Source of the DNA: Poteriospumella lacustris
Taxonomy: Eukaryota; Sar; Chrysophyceae; Chromulinales; Dinobryaceae
Direction of reading: 5' to 3'
Assembly (NCBI GenBank): GCA_008000375.1
Contig: SMOI01000352.1
Location: 1 to 32,285 of the forward strand
DNA length: 32,285 nt
The position numbers and the translations under genes were made by a program. The notes beneath the pieces were generated by a model. That model had not been told where the DNA came from and did no database searches. It saw only the letters and a program-made list of their open reading frames with translations. Below, piece by piece: positions 1-10,703 of this stretch; the stretch's first letter is position 1; every line of letters begins with the position of its first letter.

Positions 1-287
1 CTTCAGACATTTTTAATCGAAATTAGTGAGCAACAAAACAAGTACAACTATTGCCGTATGCAATTGGTTTGTGAAGGTGGTTGAGACCAACCACCCGAGG
101 GTTCGCCCGCACCGGAAGCCAAAGCGGCGGGGCAAATCTTTTTCGCGAGAAACGAATTCGTCGCGCGTGTGTCGCGACACCGCTTGTGTGGTGGCGATGG
201 GCTTCAGTGTGGACAACCTCCCCACGAAAGTAAGAATGTACTATCAACGAATATCACCAAGGCAAGTACTTCATCCAGTCGCGAAAC
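1..287. other. Flank left of the retrotransposon, no gene seen
   Basis: I see no supportable gene here. The open frame on the plus strand begins at GTG rather than ATG and runs into the LTR, and its translation has no recognisable motif. The last bases before the LTR (gaaac) do not match the first bases after the 3' LTR (cgcag), so no target-site duplication is visible. Confidence 0.5.
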
Positions 288-492
288 TGTTGGGAATTCT
301 GGGTTTGGGACACGGATAGCCGTTTGCTTCTCTCTCGGTTCGTCTGTTGTTGTTCATCGATTCTATTCTATTCTACTCCTCTCTTCTACTCTATGATTTA
401 GTTGGTAATTGGATAGGTTCACGAATTTGTGGCTTATCGGATTAATCTTGTAACAGGTGATAATTAGTTTGCCTTTTGCAGGATTACCAACA
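288..492 (+). repeat. 5' LTR (205 bp)
   Basis: Direct copy of 5769-5973, with inverted termini TGTTGG...CCAACA. It should carry promoter, transcript start and polyadenylation signals, although no clear TATA box was picked out. Near its end, an 'acaggtga' stretch followed by 'ttttgcag' looks like a miniature donor and acceptor. They are only about 30 nt apart, too close for a convincing intron. Confidence 0.95.
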
Positions 493-551
493 CAAATTCG
501 AAGCTTAGTGGAAGCAGCGAGGACAGTGCAAGAACGAAAGAAAAGTGAGCG

Positions 552-3500
552 ATGACAGAAAGAGAAGAAAGAGATACAATGCCGAGGGCAACGATTGATG
601 GTGACTTTGAAGATTTCAAAGATCGATTCACCATGTATGCGTCCAGTCATTTTGGATATGCTGGAAAGGAGTTTGAACTAAGAAAACCGATTACAAGAGA
701 CACTTTCTTTGGTGAAGATGTGGTCAACCCAGTAGTAAGGGGAACTGACAGAATTAAAGATGTCAACCCGGAAGATTACAAAAGCAGATTGAGTTCGGGA
801 TACAGAGAGTATGAACAATACAAAAAGGACAAGCAGAAGTTGTGTTCGAGTCTGATGATGTGCCTTGACAAACCGTTGAGGTCAGCTGTTACACAGCACG
901 CGAATTATGATACAGCAAAATCGAGTGATGATATCGTAAAATTGTGGGATATTGTGAAGGATTGTGCAACGGGAAGCGGAGCACACAGCGTCTACGTCAC
1001 TATGACGAAGTTTCTAAGTGCGAAGATGGAAGGAACCAGTAGCACCGACTATACGGAGTACATTAGGAAGTACAATGATCTGGTAGCCGATGTCAAAAAG
1101 ATTGGGACAGATGCAGAGATATTGGAAAAGTTGTTCAACGCCAAGTTTATTGGAGGCTTAAACAAAGAAGTTTTCGTGGAACAGTTGAGAAGTATCTATG
1201 GAAGAACAGATTGGCCGCAGTATCGACCCCTACAGGAAGAGTTGACGAGATACATCAATGCAAGTAAAGGCATGGCGGACTCAGGTTTGTTGAAGAAAGA
1301 CAACCCAGATGGAATCCAAGTAAACACTGGAAGAATCACCGGTGGAATGTTTCGTGGAGCATGTTTTAACTGTGGAGGAAAACACAGAGCGGTAGAATGC
1401 ACAAAACCAAGACATAAGTGTGACGTGTGCGGAAGAAGTGGTCACCTTGAGGAATTCTGCAGAGAAAGAGACAACAAACAAGAAGATAAAAGCCCAGCAA
1501 GACAGGGAAGTGAGGAAGAAAAGCAAAAGAAGTTTGAGACAAAAGCGGCAGCGAAGCCTGCTGGAAGATTCACCAGATTCGATCGAAAGAAGACATTGCG
1601 TCTGGTCAAAGTGAAGAGATCACTTGTTGAAGAGGACCACATCCCGGAAGACGAGGATGATTTCTACTATGCAGAAATTGAAGATGATGATGTCATTAAC
1701 ATTGATGACGAAACGAGCGCCGGGTCCACGTACATCTCCAACAGATGTACCACGGTAACAGTCTTACCGTCGAGAGACGACAAAGACGATACGCCGGATA
1801 CCACCTGTAGCCTCGCAAATACCAAAATGAAACCTTTGCTATTTGCCGTAGACTCGGGTTGTATTGGAGCCGGACACGTTGTCAATAACCCTGCGTTATT
1901 GACCGATGCCAGAAAGACTGACGTGTCTGTTCAAGGTTACGACGGGCAAACAACCGTGGCCAAACAGATGGGTCACGTCCCTGGCGTCGGACGTGCAGTC
2001 CTAGTGGAGGATGCACCAAACAACTTGTGTAACCTGCGCAAGTTGTGCGACGATATTGGCGGTCACTACTCGGGCGATAGTGACCACATGACCATCTTTG
2101 ACGCCCAAGGAAAGGTGTTTGCAAAGGCAGTCGACCACGGTGACGGCTTCTTGTCCTTTGACTATCACCAAGTGAGAGACGGCTTGGGAACAATGGCCAT
2201 CCGGGCCATTCAACAACGACGCCCAGAACACTTCACTCCAGAAGAAACTGAGCGCGCGAAGGACGCATATGAACTTTGCGCCAAAATGGGACACCCAGGG
2301 CTTAAATCCCTTCAACAATCCCTCGATGCTGGAGCATATGGTCCGACTCACTTAACAAGCCAAGATGTACGCAATGGTCATGCACTCTTTGGTCGTTGCA
2401 TCCCATGCCTGGAAGCAAAAATGAAGAGACTTCGAGAGGAGTCATCGGTGACAAAACCTGCATCATCGATTGGAGAGTGTGTCTATGTCGACATTATCCC
2501 CTACACTGGATGCAAGAAGATCCCCGCGATTGGTGGATTCATTGGTGCGATCTTCTGCGTCGATGAAAAGAGTGGCTTTGTCCACCTACAAGGCATAAAG
2601 TCGAAGAGTGAAGTACTCACGGCTATGAAGAGCATGGTGGCGACTTTCAACACTTACGGTCATAAGGTCCGTAAAATCGTCACAGACGACGAAAGCTCAT
2701 TCACCGCTCACGTGCAGGAGCTTGCGCGTTGGCAAATCCAGTTGTCTTCGACACCCGCGGGATTGCACAATAAACGCGCAGAGCGATACATTCAAACGTA
2801 TAAGCAGAGGAGAAACGCAATCCTCGCGTCGCTTCCTTACCAACTGCCAGAAGGAAAGCTCGAACACGAGCTAGCCATCGCAACTGTTCGCGCCATGAAT
2901 GCATCGTGCAACAGCGTCTCTCAGGCCCGGACGCCATTCGAGCTCTTGACGGGACAGAAGCCACACATCCCACGATCCCTGTTTGGACAGCCAGGGTTGT
3001 GCTACAATCCCAACCCTATGGGAGGAGCACCAAAGGGACAATGGTGTATTTTCTTGGGACAACGTGGTAACGAACACCGCAACAATATCCGCGTGTTCAT
3101 CCCCCACACGGGCACTGTATGCAGCCGATTGCGCTTCGAACCCACCAACACGTACCCGTCGGAATGGGGGTATGCACCACGCCTCCAAGTGGCCCCGCGT
3201 CAGGCAGGACCAGCGACACCACCAGTGACACTTGCCCCACCGGAGCCTTCTAAGTCGTGGCGACCAGAGGTCAATCTGCCTACGCCAAACATGAACGTCC
3301 AAACTGGCGACTCGCTCGTCTCACCCGACGTTCATACCAGCGTTTCAGACGGCCCAGTCGCGGCATTGCCCCACCAGCGTGTGCGTCAGGAGGGTGGAGA
3401 TCGGCGCGGTGATCCAACCATCGATCCAACGCTGCCTTTCCTCGCCCCGGCACCGGCACCGGCACCTGCACCTGCACCTATACCACAGGTACAGGAACCA

Positions 3501-4076
3501 CCGGCCCCTACACCGGATCTGGATAGAACCCACCACGCAGAGGTGACACCACTTGCAGCACCTCAGGAGGGTGCCATGCGAGGTCCAGATGCCGCACCCA
3601 CTGGAAGGGTAGCAAGACCCAGGCGATCAACGGCCGTCAACCACGACTACAACCGGTTGAGCAAGGTTGGGACCACAGTAGCCTCGAGCAAATTGAGCCA
3701 TTCTCCACATCCATTCCTGAAAGTGTACCGCGTTAGCCTTGGGCAAGCACTACAAGACCCGACCAGACTTACCGACACCATCGATGCGGCTCGCAAAGAA
3801 CTGGTACACTTGTATACTACTTTACAAGCGCTGAAGCCTGTTCGCTACAAGGACATCCTAGACAGGAAACAAACGAGACACATCATCAATGGACATTTGT
3901 TCTTTAAGGATAAGTTTGCAGCGGACGGCTCTTACCTTGGACGAAAGGGCCGCCTGGTCATGAATGGAAATGAAGAATCCCCCGACGACCTTGAAGACAC
4001 GAGATCACCAACAATAAACCCAATTAGTTTGTTGACAGCTTTATCGATTGCTGCACACTACCTACCCAAAGTGTGA
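552..4076 (+). pseudogene. Gag-protease-integrase-RT N-terminus, copia polyprotein (frame-broken)
   Basis: An ATG-started frame of 1174 codons. Gag occupies roughly the first 260 residues. Two zinc knuckles follow: C271-x2-C-x3-H-x4-C, one residue shorter than canonical, and C290-x2-C-x4-H-x4-C. The aspartic protease site is D434-S-G-C. A pre-integrase finger ends in CIPC. The integrase acidic residues fit D647, D712 and E744, with 31 residues between the last two where about 35 is usual. A proline/alanine-rich linker (alternating AP) follows, then the start of reverse transcriptase (KGRLVMNG). The frame ends at TGA 4074-4076, before the first catalytic aspartate. A tandem CTAC duplication (4058-4061 and 4062-4065) just upstream is a plausible cause: a 4-nt insertion would shift the frame exactly as seen. 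Role: capsid, maturation and chromosomal integration of the element. Confidence 0.9.
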
Positions 4077-4977
4077 AGTAAGCACCTACGATGCTATCAG
4101 TGCGTTCGCTACAACCAACATGAGAGAAAACAAAACGATCATCGTTCGGATTCGAGGCAAGCTTGTGATTCTAATGAAAGAAGTCTTACCAGAGTTGGAG
4201 GTATACGACCACCAAGGTACATTGTTCTTCTACCTCACGAAATTCATGTATGGACTGGCCGAAGCTGCAAGAGCCTTCTACGATAGAGTCCATGGTATAT
4301 TGGTTTCCTTGGGCTTCAAACGCAGCGAGGTGGATGAAGGCTTGTTTGTTAAGAAAGTCGACGGGACACAGCAAGTACACACTGTCTGCCTCCACGTGGA
4401 CGACATCCTTTCGCTAGCACCAAACACTGATGCACGAAAAGCACTGGAACAAGGCTTGAAACAACATTTTGGACTAAAAGAACAACACGGAAGTGATATA
4501 TCTTACCTGGGACTAGTGATAAAAAGGACCAAAACGGGTGACATATCGGTATCACAAATCGGATACACTCAAGACATCCTAAAACGGTACAAGGACGACA
4601 TCGATAATAAGACTTCAAAGATTCCTGCATCAACAGAATTGATCAAGCACGAAGAAAACCCCTTACCGTTGAAAAACAAATCGAAGTATCTTTCAGCCGT
4701 GATGAGCTTGATGTATTTGGCAAAACTTACAAGGCCAGATACCTTGATGCCAGTTTCGTTTCTCGCGACAAAGTCACAAAATCCATCTGTGAAGAACCAT
4801 CAAGACTTAGTGCAAGTGATGAGATACCTCAACGCAACAAGAACGGCTGGCTTACTTTTTGAAACGTCTGCCGCGATGACGAGGCCACACAGGCATCGCC
4901 ATAAAATTCGGCAATACTGTCGTGGCGACGAGATCTACAAAGCAAAAGATACAAGCAAGATCCTCCACAGAGGCTGA
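4070..4977 (+). pseudogene. Copia reverse transcriptase domain, continued in the next frame
   Basis: This frame has no ATG of its own at the junction. It continues the reverse transcriptase of the preceding frame after a +1-type shift. It contains the first catalytic aspartate region (STYDAISAF), the fingers/palm stretch KFMYGLAEAARAFYD, and the catalytic V-D-D at about 4396-4404 (LHVDDILSLAP), then the connection region (YLSAVMSLMYLAKLTRPD). Homology stops near 4875. The frame then runs on to a stop at 4977 with unrelated sequence while RNase H proceeds in a third frame. All three catalytic positions look intact, so the damage is to frame rather than to active-site residues. Confidence 0.85.
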
Positions 4978-5299
4978 GCTCATTGCAGCAGAGGAATGCG
5001 CGACGTATGTTCCTTACCTTCGCAAGTTGTGCCAGGAGCTCGGCGTGCCACAACGTGGGCCATTAGTCATGGGACAGGATAACAAGTCCAGCATGTTCAT
5101 AATGGTTCAAGGTGGACAGTTCCAACGAGTGAAGCACATGTTAAGTCGTATCTCGTACCTGAGATCAATGGTCGACAGCAAGGAAATACAACCGAGCTAC
5201 GTTCCGACGAAAGACATGGTCGCAGACATGCTGACAAAACCGCTGTCAGCAAAGCTACTGCAACATCACAAGTTACTACTTGGGATGATGGACTGCTGA
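4886..5299 (+). pseudogene. Copia RNase H, third frame, N-terminus damaged
   Basis: From GHTG onward this frame reads as copia RNase H: the block around 'STKQKIQARSSTEAEL' contains the conserved SSTEAE, followed by a QDNKSS segment and the usual C-terminus (VPTKDMVADMLTKPL) before TGA 5297-5299. An in-frame TGA lies just upstream of GHTG. The segment that normally carries the first catalytic aspartate (a D-A-[SD]-[YFW] motif before GHTG) is not visible in any frame, so a short deletion as well as a frame change is likely. The open frame starts only at a GTG (4922), so it is not an independent gene. Confidence 0.8.
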
Positions 5300-5768
5300 A
5301 ACCGAGCGGCAAAGTGCCATGGGAAGCAGAGAAGAGCAGGACGAGAACCAAATCCCAGCAGAATAGGAAACAGGAACAGCGACAACACTTGACGAAGGGA
5401 GCATTACAAAGGACAACCCTGCTCCTCATCCCAGCTTGGCCAGAGCCAGGACAAGGCCATCGATACTCCACCTTCGTCAACTCAAGCGCACAAGGACGCC
5501 CAAGTTGACGGTGAAGGTCACTTGTCAAGTGTGTCATTCCTGTCCATGATTCTCTTGGACAAATTGGATATCATCCGACTTCTTTCTGCTCGCCATTTCA
5601 GGCAATTAATTTATGATTCTACGGACATTGACCCTCATCAAAGAATGGATGAAACAATGCACCGAGATGGTATTTGTTTGATGTTTCCCAGAGGAAAGGC
5701 TGGGAAGAACCGCTGTTGCTGGGAGGATTCCCAGACAACCCAGACAAACCGCTGAGAAGCGGAGGGTG
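5300..5768 (+). other. 3' untranslated part of the element with polypurine tract
   Basis: Noncoding between RNase H and the 3' LTR. The purine-rich run gagaagcggagggtg at 5754-5768 directly abuts the LTR and is the expected plus-strand primer (polypurine tract). Several inverted ttcccag/ctgggaa words at 5685-5737 could form small stems. No additional gene is supported. Confidence 0.7.
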
Positions 5769-5973
5769 TGTTGGGAATTCTGGGTTTGGGACACGGATAG
5801 CCGTTTGCTTCTCTCTCGGTTCGTCTGTTGTTGTTCATCGATTCTATTCTATTCTACTCCTCTCTTCTACTCTATGATTTAGTTGGTAATTGGATAGGTT
5901 CACGAATTTGTGGCTTATCGGATTAATCTTGTAACAGGTAATAATTAGTTTGCCTTTTGCAGGATTACCAACA
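5769..5973 (+). repeat. 3' LTR (205 bp)
   Basis: Direct repeat of the 5' LTR at an offset of 5481 bases, with one visible difference (a5940 versus g459). It is flanked on its right by cgcag, which does not duplicate the left flank. Confidence 0.95.
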
Positions 5974-6235
5974 CGCAGACGCCCACAGCGATGCCAGCAC
6001 GCCAGTCGTTTTCTCGGTATTTTCTAGGCATTCCTGGGTAACTCTGGGAAAGATCTGGGCTGCCTCTCACGAGGGCAGTGAGACGACGACACTGCTGTCA
6101 TCGATATGTTTTATTTACTTACTTGCTTTACGTTAATAATTAGTTTCGACGTATCTGAGCTTATGAACTCGAATTACGAACGTACAATCGCACCCAAAAA
6201 ACGACTACACATCCGATGATGCGTTTGCGTATTGT

Positions 6236-8176
6236 TTACCCATCCAAGGCATCAGATAGGGAGTCGTAACCGTCGTTTTCATCGACCGATTGTCGTGACC
6301 ATGCACTTGCCCGCATCTCTGCATCCCACTGTGGAAACGCTACATTTTCTTCCTTCTGTTTCCCGCAACCACCGAACATGTTGGTGCAAGTGACCACTCG
6401 CGATACGTCCCAAGTCAACAACGACTGGTTGAATGCTCCCGCACCACGAAACATGCCGTCCATTGCTCGAACTTGCGACACGTCCCATCGTGACAACGGC
6501 TGGTTAAACGACCTCGCTCCCCGCCACATTTCGCTCATGTTTCGCCCACGACTCACCGACCAACCCGACACATCCTGATTGAACGAAACCGCCTCTCTAA
6601 ACATACCGCGCATGTTCACCACTGACGAGACGTCCCAGCTGCCCAACGGCTGATTGAACTTGGAACATCCCGAGAACATCTCGCTCATGTCTTCGACACG
6701 CCCCATTGACCAATTGCCAATCGCCTGGTTGAACCCTGAACAGTCCCGAAACATGCGTCCCATACATCGCACTTTAGATACATCCCAACGGTCGAGCGGC
6801 TGATTGAAGAGAATGCAGCCATCAAACATGCCTCGCATATCGGTTACCTGGCTGACGTCCCAGGTACCGATGTTGCCATTAAACTGCGGAGTGCAAGTGC
6901 GCGAGCCGGCGAACAGTTTTTGCATCGATGTCACATGGCTTACATCCCAACGAGACAAATCTGCATTGAAACAGTGCTCCTTGTAAAACAGAAACCTCAT
7001 GCTGGTCACTAGTCGTACGTCCCACAACTCGATCGGACCCCATCGATCGTCCTTCCGATAGTTTTGAATTGCATTCCTTATGGTTGCATCAGTGAGAGGT
7101 TCCCACAGTGTCCGTCGTATCTCACGGCGAATGTCAGTTGGAAACCGCTCACACAGGCCATGCAAAAATATTTGTAACGGCAGCCGATCCATATCTCCGT
7201 CTGCAAACAGCACCGTCTCGGGCAGGAGACCAAAGCAACGACCACGGGGGCGCAAGATACTGGCGAAGGTTGCATCAAACATGTCCTTGATGATAGTATT
7301 CTGCTGTACGACCCATGAGCACAACGATTGCTGAAATGAACCGGCGTCACGAAACATGTTTGACATATCCATAACGTTGGTCACATTCCATGTGTCTAGC
7401 GGCTGGTTAAACATTCCGGCGAGGCAGAACATGCAGTTCATATCCTGCACAGAGGATACGTCCCATGCGTCCAACGGCTGATTGAATGCCAGCGTAGCGG
7501 CAAACATATTCGACATGGTCGTCACGTTGCTGACATCCCATGTCACCAACGGCTGATTGAAAGCCTCGGCACCGGAAAACATACCACTCATATCGCGTAC
7601 CCGTGCTACATTCCATGCGTTTAAAGGCTGATTGAATGCCAGCGTATTAGCAAACATATTAGACATGGTCGTCACGTTGCTGACATCCCATGTCACCAAC
7701 GGCTGATTGAAAGCCTCGGCACCGGAAACCATACCACTCATATCGCTCACCAAGGCTACATTCCATGTGACCAACGGCTGGTCGAAGTTAACAGCATTGA
7801 AAAAGAGGAAGGACATATCTGTGACATGCGATGTGTCCCAATTTTCGAGAGGCTGGTTGAACGACAATGCCCTTTCAAACATCGACACCATATTGCCTAC
7901 GTTAGTTACGTTCCAAGTGTTCAACGACTGATTGAACGCCTTGCAGTTCATAAACATCCCTGCCATGTTTGTCACATTGCTCACATCCCATCGACTGATG
8001 TCCGCGTTAAAATCAACTCGATTCCCAAACAAGAACGACATGCACGTCACGCCACTGACATCCCAATCTCCGATGGGACCATAGACTACCAGCGCTTGCT
8101 TCCGATTGCAAAACCATACCTCGATGGCCCCACGAATTGTGGCATCGGAAACGGTGGCGAAGTTGGATGCATTCAT
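6236..8176 (-). CDS. DUF285/BspA-like repeat protein, two modules
   Basis: About 646 residues from the first in-frame ATG at 8176; the frame is open to 8245 but only from a TTG. The protein has two modules. The first starts with a cap (DATIRGAIEVW...YGPIGDWDVSGV) and has about ten 25-residue repeats of the form FN(Q/A)xLxxW(D/N)VxxVxxMxxMFxxA. A linker of about 70 residues (LPETVLFADGDMDRLPL...) follows, then a second cap (DATIRNAIQNY...WGPIELWDV) and about eight more repeats. No signal peptide or membrane segment is seen, so it is probably intracellular. DUF285 repeats are thought to form solenoids related to leucine-rich repeats and to act in binding, but the partner is unknown. A two-repeat (150-bp) internal duplication is near-identical at DNA level. 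Single exon; the downstream flank is the retrotransposon. Confidence 0.85.
   Translation of the reverse strand: MNASNFATVSDATIRGAIEVWFCNRKQALVVYGPIGDWDVSGVTCMSFLFGNRVDFNADISRWDVSNVTNMAGMFMNCKAFNQSLNTWNVTNVGNMVSMFERALSFNQPLENWDTSHVTDMSFLFFNAVNFDQPLVTWNVALVSDMSGMVSGAEAFNQPLVTWDVSNVTTMSNMFANTLAFNQPLNAWNVARVRDMSGMFSGAEAFNQPLVTWDVSNVTTMSNMFAATLAFNQPLDAWDVSSVQDMNCMFCLAGMFNQPLDTWNVTNVMDMSNMFRDAGSFQQSLCSWVVQQNTIIKDMFDATFASILRPRGRCFGLLPETVLFADGDMDRLPLQIFLHGLCERFPTDIRREIRRTLWEPLTDATIRNAIQNYRKDDRWGPIELWDVRLVTSMRFLFYKEHCFNADLSRWDVSHVTSMQKLFAGSRTCTPQFNGNIGTWDVSQVTDMRGMFDGCILFNQPLDRWDVSKVRCMGRMFRDCSGFNQAIGNWSMGRVEDMSEMFSGCSKFNQPLGSWDVSSVVNMRGMFREAVSFNQDVSGWSVSRGRNMSEMWRGARSFNQPLSRWDVSQVRAMDGMFRGAGAFNQSLLTWDVSRVVTCTNMFGGCGKQKEENVAFPQWDAEMRASAWSRQSVDENDGYDSLSDALDG
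7461..7746 (-). repeat. 150-bp tandem duplication inside the DUF285 gene
   Basis: The segment 7461-7596 recurs at 7611-7746 with only a few differences; the core from 7476 and 7626 is almost identical for about 120 bases. The period of 150 bp equals exactly two 25-residue repeats, so the frame is kept. It is much more alike than the other repeats of the gene, so the duplication or conversion is recent. Confidence 0.8.
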
Positions 8177-9371
8177 TGTCGTGACAGAGGTTTCACTGTG
8201 TCGTTTTCTCGATTTCAATGTGTTTTGGTTTGATTTCAATGTCAAAAAGGCTCGTTCACCAGCTCTCTCTTGTCACCAGAGGTCCAACGAAAAGGAGGAT
8301 TCGAGGAAAGGGTGTCAACCAAGGAAGGAAAGGAGGGTGCTTCTAGAAAGGGCTTTAGTGTGAAGAGTCATCCCTCGAATGCGTGCGACAAGGCCGTGTC
8401 CTTTGTGTCACTTGTGCCACCTGTGTCACCTGTGTCACCACTGTCTTCTACACACTACTTGGGGTGTGTCGCCTTCTCCAGCCAGGCGCGTGATTTGAGC
8501 GTTGGTATACTCTACTGCATGACCATATATTTATTACTCACGAGGGGAGTTCGCTTGGGAGATTCGCTGCCTTTTGCTCCCCTGTTCAAACGAAATGTTT
8601 GCGACTTTATGAGAAATAACTTGGCCTGGGTTCCTGTTCACCGCGTTTTCGAAGTTTCGAGTTTTCGGGGAGATGGCAAATGAGGTGAATCAACCAGAAT
8701 GATTTGAGTGTACGATCCTCTGCATGCATTTTTGAGTATGCATTTAGTCCAGATTGTAACTGACATTGTCCCTCAATCCAGATTGAAGATCCCAATGACT
8801 CCCCAAACATTGACGCAACCACCAACACCAAATAACTTTAAGGCCTCTTAGATTGGAAGTATAGTGTACTTTTGCAAAGGACGTTTATCAGAGTCCACAT
8901 CAGGAGATGCAGAAGATGCAATATGAGAAGATGGTGGAGTCAGGACTTCGTGTCGCTTTTGTTGAGGTTGACGTCGACGTCGGCGGTTAAATGCGCTGAC
9001 TCATCGTCATTCCACCAGCCAACTGGGATGCTTTGTGTCATCGCTGGTGTGATTGTTTTTCAGTTTCGAAACAGCCGTGGGAAGACGGGGGCTAGGTTGG
9101 ATGTAAGCTTACTGGCGGAATGGAAACTGTCACCATACGCAAGAAACTACTGTGCGCAACTATATGAGCACATCCACCTTTTTCTATATTGTTAGGGTTT
9201 TCCCTCCCGGACACGAACCAGCCGTGCAACATGTTTTAGCTGGCGTTCTCACGACAAATACAACATACAACGTACAACCTATGAACTACGCTTTGCAAAA
9301 ACTCTCTTTTGCCTATCGATGGGCCTATCGAGCTTCCTGTTGGCCGGGTGTTGGCCTCCAAACCCCTCGGG
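8177..9371. other. Intergenic, no gene supported
   Basis: About 1.2 kb between the 5' end of the DUF285 gene and the 3' end of the carrier gene. Open frames here start at non-ATG codons and their translations carry no recognisable motif. A short tgtgtcacc direct repeat occurs near 8406-8442. It presumably holds the DUF285 promoter (right of 8176) and the carrier's 3' untranslated region. Confidence 0.5.
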
Positions 9372-10175
9372 TTAATCGGTCGATGGCTTCTTCGCTTTCG
9401 CCAACACCTCCAGAATCTTGTTGTACACGACCATGGCACAGCCATTCGCCATAAACGACCGCGCCAAACCCGGTGCCAACCCACGAAACAACGCGCCACT
9501 GCGAATGTTGCCCCACAACAACTGCCCAAAGGATTTGTTCTCAAAGTTGCCCGATTGAATCTGTGATTTCACGACGTCGATGGGCCATATCGTAAACCAA
9601 GCCAGATTCGAACAGATCGCCCCCGTCAGGAACGGTCCCAGTCCACCGGGCACCAGTTGTTTCGAGATATCCACGTACACCACAAAGGAACTGAACAAAA
9701 ACGAATTGCGAAACATGGTCGCACCGGATCCCGAGAGCAGTTCTCGGAATTGCCAGGCATGATCGACTTGAATACGTGTTTTGATGAATTCAAACGGTGC
9801 TTCCACGACCCCACGACCGACCCCACCGGCAAAACCGGCCACAACCACTTGGGGATCCAACATCTTGAAGAAAACACGATGCTCGGGCTCGGTCGCACCA
9901 AACTGCCCCCGTAGTTTGGACAGGGCAAACTCATACACCCCAAATTGGGCCGATCGAAACAAGGATCCACCCAGCAGAATGACGGTTCCGCCTTTGTACA
10001 AGCCAGCCAGTCCTTCGTGGGCAATGATCTCCTTCGCCACTTTCCAACTGCTCACTTTGGTGGCTGGATTCCCGGACAACGCTTGCATTCGTGTTTTAAT
10101 TGTATCCAACGGCTGTCCAACCAACACATTGGTCGCACCGTACCCCAACCCGGCGATGAACGTATCCAATACCAT
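9372..10175 (-). CDS. Mitochondrial carrier family (SLC25) protein
   Basis: 267 residues from the ATG at 10175 (an upstream GTG in frame is not used); stop TAA at 9374-9372. The three-fold repeat of the family is present, each third with the P-x-[DE]-x-x-[KR] signature after an odd-numbered helix: QPLDTIKTRMQ (residue 22), APFEFIKTRIQ (127) and WPIDVVKSQIQ (198). Matching glycine-rich ends follow (GLYKGG, LFRGLAPGL). The length is slightly short for the family, which is usually about 300. Such proteins exchange metabolites or cofactors across the inner mitochondrial membrane. The substrate cannot be called from these residues, though 'FRSAQFGVYEFA' is reminiscent of amino-acid/carnitine-type carriers. 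Transcribed divergently from the giant gene. Confidence 0.93.
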   Translation of the reverse strand: MVLDTFIAGLGYGATNVLVGQPLDTIKTRMQALSGNPATKVSSWKVAKEIIAHEGLAGLYKGGTVILLGGSLFRSAQFGVYEFALSKLRGQFGATEPEHRVFFKMLDPQVVVAGFAGGVGRGVVEAPFEFIKTRIQVDHAWQFRELLSGSGATMFRNSFLFSSFVVYVDISKQLVPGGLGPFLTGAICSNLAWFTIWPIDVVKSQIQSGNFENKSFGQLLWGNIRSGALFRGLAPGLARSFMANGCAMVVYNKILEVLAKAKKPSTD

Positions 10176-10703
10176 CTCTCTCTCCACTCACCAAGCAAAA
10201 GAAAGAAGATAGCTTTACTGTTTTTTTCACCGACAGACAAGAGATTGAGAGAGGTGAGGAGAACCTCCAGGACTGTGTAAAAGATGATGTGAAGTGTTGT
10301 TTAGCCATGTTTGGTGTTCGCCTTCTTCTCTTCTTGTCGAACCGTCGAACCCCGACCGTCATCGTCATCGTCGTCGTCATCAATCGCCATCGTCGTCTTG
10401 ATCTGCCGATCGACGTTTCATTTTGTTTTCAAAGTTCTCTCCGTTGTACATATCCGTTCCAACACGTTATCATAGATAGGCATTGCATATGAGTTTGAAA
10501 TCGTACATCTCGCTCCGCCGATGGCTGGGAAAATCGCCACTGCGACAGCAGAGACGGCCGCCTGTCTCTGTCTCTTCATGATGCGACGGAAAGATCATCA
10601 AAGATCATAGTTTCCCAGCAGAGCTTGATCGCCTTCCGTTCCGTGAGTTGTAGTACCAGTGTTGAGGGAGCGGCGCGGGGTCGAAGGGGAGGTGGCAGAA
10701 AGG
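10176..10703. promoter_or_regulatory. Divergent intergenic region between carrier and giant gene
   Basis: 528 bases between the two opposed ATGs, so it must hold the promoters of both genes or a shared one. It contains a (gtcatc/gtcgtc)-type simple repeat at about 10358-10397. No clear TATA box or other element can be assigned by eye. Confidence 0.45.

Larger units (their letters stand above)
288..5973 (+). mobile_element. Ty1/copia LTR retrotransposon, CoDi-like, frame-broken
   Basis: A 5686-bp element with two direct 205-bp LTRs starting TGTTGG and ending CCAACA. Inside, in copia order, lie a Gag with two zinc knuckles, an aspartic protease (DSGC), an integrase (HHCC-like finger then D, D, E), a reverse transcriptase (VDD) and RNase H. 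Integrase before reverse transcriptase is diagnostic of copia rather than gypsy. The LTRs differ at one visible position (g459 versus a5940), which suggests a recent insertion. Even so, pol is split over three frames and probably inactive. No matching 5-bp target duplication flanks it. A purine-rich tract abuts the 3' LTR. The priming tRNA was not identified from the bases after 492. Confidence 0.93.

Noticed and set aside
455-481. Mini-intron in the LTR (aggtga...ttttgcag)
   Set aside because: Only about 20-30 nt long, too short for a spliceosomal intron. It is present in both LTRs without coding context.
4048-4076. Programmed +1 frameshift in the retrotransposon
   Set aside because: Ty1-type shifting occurs between gag and pol, not inside reverse transcriptase. 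No cuuaggc-like site is present, and a CTAC duplication explains the shift. A second break in RNase H also argues for decay.
8245-8245. Upstream start for the large DUF285 gene at 8245
   Set aside because: The codon is TTG; in a eukaryotic context the first in-frame ATG at 8176 is preferred. The same reasoning moved the starts of the carrier, giant, third DUF285 and protease genes.
8270-8683. 137-codon plus-strand ORF
   Set aside because: Starts at TTG, has no motif and contains the simple cacctgtgt repeat; most likely noncoding.
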